From JACJYE01 sp964432875 (GTDB lineage Bacteria > Bacteroidota > Bacteroidia > Chitinophagales > Saprospiraceae): a stretch of 21,079 nucleotides of DNA. The notes below the pieces were generated by a model. That model had not been told where the DNA came from. It worked only from the letters and a program-made list of their open reading frames with translations, and made no database searches. The translations under genes and the position numbers were made by a program. Where the stretch lies: contig CAYSPJ010000092.1 in the NCBI GenBank assembly GCA_964432875.1, positions 1 to 21,079 on the forward strand, given 5' to 3'. Below, piece after piece: positions 14,495-21,079 of this stretch (position 1 is the stretch's first letter; every line of letters starts with the position of its first letter).

Positions 14495-17400
14495 TTATCT
14501 GATCACTACTTTCTTTACAGCCGTTTGCTGGCCGGCATAGACTTTTACGAAGTAAAAGCCGGCGGGCAGTTGAGCCGTATTTAGGGTCATGAGCTGGAAG
14601 CCGGGGGCAGCATCCACTTTCTGGGTCGTCAGCACCCGGCCATCGCTGCTCACCAGGCTGATGAGCACCGTTTGGGCCTGGTCGAGCATCATGCTCACAT
14701 TGACCTGGTTGCGCGCCGGGTTGGGGAATACATTGACGGTGCTGAAGGCCGTCTCCTCCGAGGTGCTGCTCAGCAGGGCCGATTCCACCAGCGTACCGTA
14801 CTCCGGTGCGGCGGCACAAGCCAGATCGCCTTCCCCAGAAGTGACACAAGCTTCGGCATTGTAATTCAGCAGATCCATCAGTTCGATATTATCTACATAC
14901 CAGCCCGGGTTGGTAGAGGAGGGGGCACCGCTAGCATCAGAGCCAAAGCGGAAGCGGAAGGTAGCCTCCTGCCCGCGGTAGGCGCTCAAGTCCACATAAG
15001 TCGCAATCCAGCCGTTGGAGTTGCCATGGAAGGCCTCCAGGAAGGGGATAGCAAAAGTGGAGTAGTTCAAACGTCCAATATAGCCGTTGCGGATCATTTT
15101 ATCATCGACCGCTTCCCAAGAAAAGCCAGCATCAGTGGAGACTTCCAGGAAACCGCCGTCAAAGCCCAGCTCCGTGTCATAACGATGATAGAAGCGCATC
15201 GCTGGCTGGGTGCCAGTGACCTGGATCGGCTGGACCAACTGGAAGATCTGGTCATTCTCAAGCTCTGAATTGCGAACATACCAGGAGTAAGTGCCTTCGT
15301 AGGCATCCAGGTTGGAAACAGTCCATACTTCGAAGCCCTCGGGCTCGAGGTTGAGGAAGAACCAGTTGGTTTCACCGATGCCGTCTTCCATGTCATCGAA
15401 GAACTGGCGGATAGAGCTGAGGTTGGGGTCAGTACTAAGGCGGTAAGTAATGGCGCGCACCTCGCCATCGGCCAGGTTGCCCAGGTCAAACTTAAGCTGG
15501 TCGCCCACCACTTCTACACCAGCGCCACTTGCGGAGCCTGCCACGTAGAAAGTCCCTGCAGGTACCAGGTCTTCAACCAGCACTCCACCAGCGGTTTCGC
15601 CTTTGTGGTTGGTGATGGTAAGGGTGACGGTAATGTCTTGGCCTGGTTCGATGAAGGGCGTCACTTGTTTAGTGATTTTTAATTCTTTGACGCACTCGGG
15701 GCGGGGCTCAAAGTCCTGCACATTATCATTGCGGCTATTAGAGGTGCCTTGGTCAGCAAAATAGCCGATGCCGCGGCGGGCAAATACGCTCCAGATGAGG
15801 CATTCATGTACGCCTTCATAGTTGATGATGTCTGCAGCGAGGATGGCGTCGCGCCCGTCGTTGAAGCCGGGGCTGCAGGCTTGCAGCTTCATGCCGTCCA
15901 TCACCAGGCGGATGGCCATGTTGTTGCCGCCAGTGCCGTTGATGGGGTCTTCATCCCAGCCATATTCATCGACGAAAGCCCAGTATAGGTCCCATAGGGT
16001 TGTCGCCCAGATTTCCCCCAGGGGGTGCGGGGCCGTGGTGCCTTTGATGTCATCCAGCACCTGGTTGTTGACGGTGAAATCAGTAGAATAGCGGCGACGA
16101 CGGATCCCCGGGCCTGTCGTCTCCTGCCCCAAAACATAAGTGCCGATACCGCGGCCCTGAGTGCCCGTATCACCAGGCCGTACGCTAGTGATGAGGGAGA
16201 AGAAGTCGCTCCAGCCTTCGCCCATCTGTTCGTCATTGCCCAGGCAGCCGGAGGCAGTAGGGCCGCCAGTGAGGCGGTTGGAAATGCCATGGCCGTATTC
16301 GTGAGCGACGATGCCGTTGTCCAGGGTGGCATCAGACAGTTGTGGGCCACCAGTCTCCGGCTGTTGCAGGGTGGCAATTAAGTCTTGCCCGGCAAATTGG
16401 CGGATGGTTTGGCAATCGGTAAATTGCATAGAAACAACGGGGATATTTACTTGGTTTCCAACAGTACCGGCCCCCATGCTGACCAGCGCGTCTTCAAAAT
16501 TGCAGATGATTACGGCAATGGCACCCGCTTGTTGAGCTTTGAGTGCCTTTAAACCAAATTCACAAATCCCCCGGTCTATCAAAGCGATAGCGCCCTGGAT
16601 TTGGTCGCCATTTACCAGATCATTACAGCCATTAGAACCCTGATTGCTGCCATCGTTGACAATAATGACCGGGCCAGTAACCGGGGTCGTGCTGATTTGC
16701 CCGCCAAAGGCAGCGGCCTGTATTTCATAACCCCCAGCTACGGACTGCGGGCTGTCTACGCGGAAAGCGCTGCCACCACCGCTCCAGAGGTACATTTGCA
16801 TGCGGCCATTGCTGCCGTCGGGTGGGGTGCTAAAGTTGGCGTTGTTGGTACCACCCCCATCCTGGGCTTCTGCGTTTACGTAGTCGTTGCCCACGCCGCC
16901 GTTGCCGTAGTTGTTTTGCTGGAAGTTGCCCGCTGGCTCGTCAAAGCCATAGGCAAAGGTGAAATCGTGGAGGAAATTATTCATGTAGAACAATTGAGTC
17001 ACGGCCGCTTCCCGGTAGGTAGCAGGTTCCTGGCTGGGGTCTAGCGGGAAGTCAAAAATGAGGCTGCTGCCTCCGTTGGGTTCGTCGCCAGTAGGGGTGT
17101 TGCTATTGGCGAGGTCCAGGTAGGCATGGACGTTGTTTCCGCGGGTGATCTGAAATTCCGCGCCGGGCTGCCCGTTGGTGTCGTGCCAGCCATAGGGCGA
17201 GGCGATGGGGTCAGCGGGGTTGACGATCATCTGGCGGCTGCCATGGATGGGGCTTTCTGCAGGTACGGGATAGACCCGATACTGTGCATTATCGTTCAAG
17301 ATTGAGCGGTTGGCTATTTCCAGGGCTTCGCCCACCGGGCGGAAAGCATGCTCCGGGTGCTCGGCAGTGCCGCACTTTTGGCCATCTTCGTGGCTATGTG

Positions 17401-18049
17401 GCGCATCAAAGCTACAGTGGACCGTCCAGTTGAGCTGCCCGATTACCTCGCCAGTGAGTGCATCGATGCGCAGGCTCCAATAATCCGGGCGGTTGGGCAT
17501 ATTGATGGCCAAGTCCCAGGCCAAGCGGGCACTTTCTTCAACCAACTGGTACATCAATTTTACTTTGATGTCAGACCTGGAGATATTGCCTCCGGCATAA
17601 ACCATCTGCCGCTCACTGGTTTTTTCCAAGAGGTGCAGCGGGCGGTCCATGACCAATTCCAGGTGGGTAGCCGCCGCTTCGATGGCCTGATAGGCCGTAA
17701 GGGCCGGGCTGGTGGTATTCACCCGGCTGGCCAAATCAGATGCGAAGCGGTTGGTGGCAAAAGCCACTTTGCCATCTTTCGTGATGTGGATGCCGTTGAT
17801 GGCGTTGTACAGCTCGATGCCGGCATGGCGTTGCATAAAGTAAAGATGAGTAACACCATTGTGGCGGGTCTGATACTGGTCGCTGACCATGACATCGGCA
17901 ATGTCGGCCGAAGTGAGTTTCCACTGCCCGTGCTCTTGTTCCAGGTAGCGCAGGGCAATGTCCAATGGTGTTTGCTTTTGCGCCCCAACCGCAGCGGCGG
18001 ATAGGAAGAGCAGCGCAAAAACGAATGTTTTAGTAAATGTTGCGTTCAT
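14495..18049 (-). CDS. Secreted M36 (fungalysin-type) metalloprotease with PA domain and T9SS sorting tail
   Basis: A 1184-residue exported zinc endopeptidase. Residues 1-23 form a signal peptide (cut near VGA-Q). An FTP-like inhibitory propeptide spans about 45-200, followed by the M36 catalytic domain. Zinc ligands: His583 and His587 in HEYGH, with Glu584 catalytic, and Glu611 in GEGWSDFF. A protease-associated (PA) domain (about 455-565) is inserted just before the zinc helix. After the catalytic part come a DUF11-like Ig-fold domain (about 790-875), a MAM-like/jelly-roll domain (about 885-1060) and a T9SS type A tail (about 1104-1184) beginning VNVFPNPARN and ending FYFVKVYAGQQTAVKKVVIR. 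The ATG at 18049 is chosen; the open frame continues 106 codons upstream only because it reads through a repeat. It likely digests proteins outside the cell. Confidence 0.95.
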   Translation of the reverse strand: MNATFTKTFVFALLFLSAAAVGAQKQTPLDIALRYLEQEHGQWKLTSADIADVMVSDQYQTRHNGVTHLYFMQRHAGIELYNAINGIHITKDGKVAFATNRFASDLASRVNTTSPALTAYQAIEAAATHLELVMDRPLHLLEKTSERQMVYAGGNISRSDIKVKLMYQLVEESARLAWDLAINMPNRPDYWSLRIDALTGEVIGQLNWTVHCSFDAPHSHEDGQKCGTAEHPEHAFRPVGEALEIANRSILNDNAQYRVYPVPAESPIHGSRQMIVNPADPIASPYGWHDTNGQPGAEFQITRGNNVHAYLDLANSNTPTGDEPNGGSSLIFDFPLDPSQEPATYREAAVTQLFYMNNFLHDFTFAYGFDEPAGNFQQNNYGNGGVGNDYVNAEAQDGGGTNNANFSTPPDGSNGRMQMYLWSGGGSAFRVDSPQSVAGGYEIQAAAFGGQISTTPVTGPVIIVNDGSNQGSNGCNDLVNGDQIQGAIALIDRGICEFGLKALKAQQAGAIAVIICNFEDALVSMGAGTVGNQVNIPVVSMQFTDCQTIRQFAGQDLIATLQQPETGGPQLSDATLDNGIVAHEYGHGISNRLTGGPTASGCLGNDEQMGEGWSDFFSLITSVRPGDTGTQGRGIGTYVLGQETTGPGIRRRRYSTDFTVNNQVLDDIKGTTAPHPLGEIWATTLWDLYWAFVDEYGWDEDPINGTGGNNMAIRLVMDGMKLQACSPGFNDGRDAILAADIINYEGVHECLIWSVFARRGIGYFADQGTSNSRNDNVQDFEPRPECVKELKITKQVTPFIEPGQDITVTLTITNHKGETAGGVLVEDLVPAGTFYVAGSASGAGVEVVGDQLKFDLGNLADGEVRAITYRLSTDPNLSSIRQFFDDMEDGIGETNWFFLNLEPEGFEVWTVSNLDAYEGTYSWYVRNSELENDQIFQLVQPIQVTGTQPAMRFYHRYDTELGFDGGFLEVSTDAGFSWEAVDDKMIRNGYIGRLNYSTFAIPFLEAFHGNSNGWIATYVDLSAYRGQEATFRFRFGSDASGAPSSTNPGWYVDNIELMDLLNYNAEACVTSGEGDLACAAAPEYGTLVESALLSSTSEETAFSTVNVFPNPARNQVNVSMMLDQAQTVLISLVSSDGRVLTTQKVDAAPGFQLMTLNTAQLPAGFYFVKVYAGQQTAVKKVVIR

Positions 18050-18096
18050 AAACGAAATTAATTGGTAAATGAAGAAATGGTGGAACTGGGGAGGGG

Positions 18097-18104
18097 CAAA
18101 ACTA
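18097..18104 (-). promoter_or_regulatory. Candidate -7 box for the M36 protease gene
   Basis: On the minus strand this reads TAGTTTTG, a perfect match to TAnnTTTG, about 48 bases before the protease ATG. I could not find a convincing TTTG -33 box at the usual distance (the nearest is at 12 bases), so the call rests on one box. Confidence 0.35.
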
Positions 18105-18209
18105 GGCAATAAAAAACAAATAGCGGTGCTTGTCAGGCACAGAATGTACCAGCTAGGCGACAAATTGGGCGATTGGGTTAGATGGAGGAAGTATTCGGGC
18201 TGTTTTTTG

Positions 18210-18378
18210 CCTAGTGCCCCATGAATGAAGTTGTTGAACATTAAGCCGCCGCCATTTCGCCGTCGGGCAAGGCGCGAAGAGGGAGCATAGCCGAAGCTAC
18301 GCGACCGATGAGCAACGCCGCCCGACGGTGAAAGGGCAAGGCTTGGGTGTGCAAGAACTTCGTTCATGGGGCACTAGG
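18210..18378. repeat. MITE-like foldback element with 23-bp terminal inverted repeats
   Basis: The ends are CCTAGTGCCCCATGAATGAA... (18210-18232) and its near-perfect reverse complement (18356-18378; one mismatch in 23). The symmetry continues inward: GCCATTTCGCCGTCGGGC (18251-18268) faces GCCCGACGGTGAAAGGGC (18320-18337) at exactly mirrored positions, and TAGC-CGAA-GCTA closes the apex at the centre (18294). The whole 169 bases can fold on itself and encodes nothing credible. It could carry a CTAG target duplication at its outer edges, but CTAG is itself palindromic so this cannot be separated from the repeat. It lies 17 bases after one gene and upstream of the protease promoter. Confidence 0.8.
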
Positions 18379-18395
18379 GTAGCACTTTGAGCGGC

Positions 18396-18848
18396 TCAAA
18401 GCTCCTGCTGCTCCGATTCGCTCAACTCAAAAGAAGCGACGAAATTTTCCCGGCTGGGCCGGAAGTAGAAGAAGATCAGCAGCCCAATGGCGAAGAAGAG
18501 CAGGAAATGGAGCCGCCCCTCCAGCAGAGCCGCTAAGATCAGGAAAAGATTCCCCCCTTCCAGCACCGCCAAACGGATAATGGCCACATTGCGGTATTGC
18601 AGCGCCTTGTTGTCCAGCCCTGGTTGTGCCTTGCCGTTTTCGCTCAGGCGCTTATCCAGCCAATAAGCCAAGGCTGCCGTGCCGATGAGGACCAGTGGGG
18701 CCAGCAGATCGAAAGGCAGATCGGAAGGCTCCGCCCGATAAAGCCCACTGCGGAGCATGTAGGCCACCAGCACGCAAAACAATACTTGCCCGCCGGCCAG
18801 CGCCAGGAAAAGGAGGTTCAACTGTTTAAGGGTATCGCGTGCTGACAT
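18396..18848 (-). CDS. Integral membrane protein, four helices, function unknown
   Basis: A 150-residue protein with predicted helices at about 12-32, 46-64, 88-109 and 112-129. The ATG at 18848 starts directly before the first polar turn and helix (MSARDTLKQLNLLFLAL). Upstream codons in the same frame are low in hydrophobic order and run through AT-rich intergenic sequence, so I exclude them. Features seen: AGGQVLF in helix 1, YRNVAIIRLAVLEGGNLF leading into helix 3, and a cytoplasmic-looking tail FRPSRENFVASFELSE. These resemble a conserved but unnamed Bacteroidota membrane family. The foldback repeat starts 17 bases after the stop and may end its transcript. No functional link to the protease is visible beyond strand and proximity. 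Confidence 0.8.
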   Translation of the reverse strand: MSARDTLKQLNLLFLALAGGQVLFCVLVAYMLRSGLYRAEPSDLPFDLLAPLVLIGTAALAYWLDKRLSENGKAQPGLDNKALQYRNVAIIRLAVLEGGNLFLILAALLEGRLHFLLFFAIGLLIFFYFRPSRENFVASFELSESEQQEL

Positions 18849-19040
18849 AGTCGCTGTATATGGTTGGTTAAACCCCTGCTTACCGCTAACTAAAGCAGGT
18901 TCTGAAGAGGCAGGTGAGGAAGCAGTCTCAAAAGACAATGAGCAAAAAAAGCAAAACAAGAGAAAGATTTGATTTTCGATAAAAAATTGGCTGAAGTCAG
19001 GATAATTATACTGCTTATTTCGATTTCGCCAACTTTTTAA

Positions 19041-19134
19041 TTCCCGCTTCACTTTGTTTAGACGGGATGTGGGAGCGGGCACGAGGCCCGCCCCTACTTT
19101 TTACTTCCCGCTTCACTTCGTTCAGACGGGATGT
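19041..19134. repeat. Pair of 30-base direct repeats around a GC hairpin
   Basis: Positions 19041-19070 and 19105-19134 are identical at 28 of 30 bases (both start TTCCCGCTTCACTT and end AGACGGGATGT; the two differences are T/C). Each copy has short self-complementary ends (TCCCG / CGGGA). Between them lies AGCGGGCACGAGGCCCGCC, a GCGGGC / GCCCGC hairpin. Confidence 0.7.
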
Positions 19135-19146
19135 CACTTCGTTCCA

Positions 19147-19180
19147 TTTTACTTTTTACTTTTTACTTTTTACTTTTTAC
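19147..19180. repeat. Heptanucleotide tandem array (TTTTTAC)n
   Basis: Four complete TTTTTAC units (19153-19180) preceded by a six-base partial unit (19147-19152). A single related unit occurs earlier at the junction to the direct repeat (CTTTTTAC, about 19097-19104). Such short arrays can change length by slippage. Confidence 0.85.
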
Positions 19181-19218
19181 TTCTTTTGGAACCGTTTCCT
19201 AACCGTCGCCGCTGGAGG

Positions 19219-19245
19219 CCTAAGCGAAGCCGAGGCACGCTCAGG
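19219..19245 (-). terminator. Imperfect hairpin downstream of the POT transporter
   Basis: CCTAAGCG (19219-19226) faces CGCTCAGG (19238-19245), seven of eight pairs, starting about 17 bases after the transporter stop on the minus strand. There is no clear T-run on that strand after the stem, so terminator function is uncertain; it may belong to the same intergenic repeat cluster. Confidence 0.3.
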
Positions 19246-19261
19246 GACAAGCTCTTAAAAA

Positions 19262-20827
19262 TCAATGCACCCCGTGCATCCACTTCTTGAGGAAGGGCGA
19301 CAATAGCAGCAAAATCGCCGCTGCCGCGAGCACCACATAGACGCCCCACATCATATATACATCGGCAAAAGCTTTGAGCGAATCCGAGGGGTTGGCTGTT
19401 TCTCCGGGTTCGGCAATCATTTTGCCCAGCTCGCCAGCGATTTTATGGGCGAAGGCGATGGATAAGAACCAGGCGCCCATCACGAAGCCCACCACTTTGG
19501 CGGGGGCCAGCTTGGTCACTACCGACAGCCCGACCGGCGAAAGGCTCAGCTCGCCCGTGGTGTGGAACAAGTACATGCCCAACAGGAAGATGATGGGGAT
19601 AAGCGTACCCTGATCGGCGGTGCCGATGACGCTGCGGATACCCCACACGATGATAAAATAGCCTAAGGCCATTTGCAACAAGCCGAGCAGGAACTTGATC
19701 GGCGTGCGCGGCTCGCGCCCCGCCTTGCCCAGCCTTGCCCAAATCCAGGAAAAGACCGGTGCCAACAGGATGATGTATAAGGGGTTGAGCGACTGCAACT
19801 GCGAGGCCTCCATGCCGTGCAAGTTCACGTAGCGGTCGGTCATGATATTGAGCGAGCCGCCGGCCTGCTCGAACAGCATCCAGAACACCATGTGAAAGAA
19901 AAACAGGAAGATGAAGACGATCATGCGCTGCCCGTCCTCCTTATCTTCCGCCGTCAGCGAAGTATAAATCAGATAGCCGATGATGCCCAGGCCGCCGATG
20001 ACCAGGATGTAGCTGGTGACTACCTCCGCGTTGATGAGCAGCGAAAAAACCGGAACGCTCAGCACCGAGCCGATGATGATCAGCCACTGCTTGCTCAGCC
20101 CCATCATATAAGGCTTCTTATAGTCAGCCGGATCGGGCGGGTTGCCCTTGTCCTCAAACTTGCTCATGTTGCGCCAGAAGACCAGCACGCCCAGCACCAT
20201 GCCCAGGCCCGCCACCAGGAAGCCCAGCGACCAGTCGATGCGCTGCCCCAGATAGCCGCAGGTGAGCGGCGCCAGGAAGGCCCCGATATTGATGCCCATG
20301 TAGAAAATGGTAAAGGCGCTGTCCTTGCGCGAGTCGTTTTTGTCGTAAAACGTGCCCAGGAAGCTGGAGATATTGGGCTTGAAAAAACCATTGCCCACCG
20401 TGAGCAGGGCCAGCCCCAGGAAGAAGATCGTCTCCCCCATGCCCGTGCCCGCCGTGAGCGCCAGCGTAAACTGCCCCGCCGCCATCATGATGCCGCCAGT
20501 GATGACCGCTTGCCGGAAGCCCATGAGCCGGTCGGCCAACAGGCCCCCGATGAGGGGAGCGGCATACAACAGGGCGTTATAGGCGCCGTAGATGCCATAA
20601 GCCCGCGCATCCGCCTCGCCTTGCGCCATCTGGTCGAAGAGCACTTTGGTCATGTAGAGGATGAGCAGGGCGCGCATGCCGTAGAAGGAGAAGCGCTCCC
20701 ACATCTCGGCAAAAAATAAGGTGAATAATGCTTTAGGGTGTACTTTGCGCTGCGAGTACACTACCAAGGGTACCCAGATCAGGACGAACACCCAGCCAAA
20801 GATGAGTAAGCCTAATGCGAAATCCAT
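19262..20827 (-). CDS. Proton-dependent oligopeptide transporter (POT/PTR2 family)
   Basis: Inner-membrane symporter of the major facilitator superfamily that imports di- and tripeptides with protons; 521 residues, normal length with 12-14 helices. The proton-coupling motif ExxERFxxYG appears as EMWERFSFYG (41-50). The PTR2 signatures are clear: NGFFKPNISSFLGTFYD (146-162) and FYMGINIGAF (175-184). The later TGELSLSPVGLSVVTKLAP is the conserved E-containing motif of helix 10. I use the ATG at 20827; a TTG 12 codons upstream adds a polar, Asn/Gln-rich leader (NNKTNQQTGKT) unlike the family. It stands alone on its strand. With the ABC importer and secreted protease it fits a peptide-feeding lifestyle, which is inference. 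Confidence 0.95.
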   Translation of the reverse strand: MDFALGLLIFGWVFVLIWVPLVVYSQRKVHPKALFTLFFAEMWERFSFYGMRALLILYMTKVLFDQMAQGEADARAYGIYGAYNALLYAAPLIGGLLADRLMGFRQAVITGGIMMAAGQFTLALTAGTGMGETIFFLGLALLTVGNGFFKPNISSFLGTFYDKNDSRKDSAFTIFYMGINIGAFLAPLTCGYLGQRIDWSLGFLVAGLGMVLGVLVFWRNMSKFEDKGNPPDPADYKKPYMMGLSKQWLIIIGSVLSVPVFSLLINAEVVTSYILVIGGLGIIGYLIYTSLTAEDKEDGQRMIVFIFLFFFHMVFWMLFEQAGGSLNIMTDRYVNLHGMEASQLQSLNPLYIILLAPVFSWIWARLGKAGREPRTPIKFLLGLLQMALGYFIIVWGIRSVIGTADQGTLIPIIFLLGMYLFHTTGELSLSPVGLSVVTKLAPAKVVGFVMGAWFLSIAFAHKIAGELGKMIAEPGETANPSDSLKAFADVYMMWGVYVVLAAAAILLLLSPFLKKWMHGVH

Positions 20828-21079
20828 AGTTTTTCCAGTTTGTTGATTCGTTTTGTTGTTCAAAAATCGGGCAAAAGGTAAGGTGTTTTTTTGAAATGTA
20901 GAGATTTTGGGAGGAAATATCGCTGGCAGGCAGCTTTGCTAAAGCTCGCAGGTTAGGAAATCCTGCGGCAAGTAGTTCAGCGCAAGGATAGCTGCTCCAA
21001 AGCCCAGCGGGGCAGCTGAGCAGGCGCTAGGTGGGTCGGAGTGATCGGAGCGCGGCGGCGGCCTGCATTCAACATATTT

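Larger units (their letters stand above)
18849..19261. other. Repeat-rich intergenic region
   Basis: No gene is visible in these 413 bases. They contain a 7-bp inverted repeat (CCTGCTT / AAGCAGG, 18875-18899), an AT-rich segment (about 18930-19040), a pair of 30-base direct repeats, a GC hairpin between them (GCGGGC / GCCCGC), a heptamer array and a final imperfect hairpin (19219-19245). The open frames across it come from these repeats. Confidence 0.6.

Noticed and set aside
18050..18367. 106-codon N-terminal extension of the M36 protease frame
   Set aside because: It reads through the foldback repeat and lacks an export signal at its start, whereas the ATG at 18049 begins a standard signal peptide.
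19041..19180. Possible CRISPR array
   Set aside because: Only two direct repeats with a 34-base spacing that itself contains a hairpin, followed by a heptamer array; no further regularly spaced units and no cas genes.
19817..20719. 300-codon plus-strand frame rich in His, Gln, Asp and Arg
   Set aside because: Antisense to the POT transporter; the composition is what reverse-complemented membrane-protein codons produce.

Overview
The window looks like a chromosomal segment from a member of the Bacteroidota, most likely a Saprospiria/Lewinella-type marine or sludge bacterium. The evidence is: a secreted protease ending in a type IX secretion (T9SS) C-terminal sorting domain; lipoprotein peptide-binding proteins; start codons preceded by A-rich stretches instead of Shine-Dalgarno sequences; and several candidate promoters of the Bacteroidota form (TTTG-like -33 box, about 20 nt, TAnnTTTG -7 box). 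The DNA is moderately GC-rich. The species placement is inference. No phage, plasmid, CRISPR, tRNA or rRNA gene is visible. Sixteen protein genes are supported.

Left part (1-7770, plus strand). After about 400 gene-free bases come a short-chain dehydrogenase and then a peptide/oligopeptide ABC importer lacking its ATPases: two tandem paralogous substrate-binding lipoproteins, a strong intrinsic terminator, and two permeases (DppB-like and DppC-like), each carrying an unusual insertion. A tiny minus-strand putative lipoprotein gene lies tail-to-tail with the second permease.

Middle part (8.1-13.8 kb, mostly plus strand). This holds a HU nucleoid protein with a clear terminator, a PLP-dependent Cys/Met metabolism enzyme, a membrane-anchored glucosaminidase-fold protein whose expected catalytic Glu is His, a convergent SH3b-domain membrane protein, DprA, and a PhoA-type alkaline phosphatase.

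Right part (13.9-20.8 kb, all minus strand). In transcription order these are a POT-family peptide transporter, a four-helix membrane protein, a 1184-residue M36 fungalysin-type metalloprotease with PA and T9SS domains, and another four-helix membrane protein. A peptide-nutrition theme links the two ends: a secreted protease, an ABC importer and a proton-coupled peptide importer. No regulator ties them together in the window.

The most interesting non-coding structures are two foldback elements. One (18210-18378) has 23-bp near-perfect terminal inverted repeats and looks like a MITE. The other (13754-13928) exactly fills the gap between two convergent genes. A cluster of direct repeats and a heptamer array lies at 19041-19245. 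I did not find a complete new defence or biosynthetic system here.
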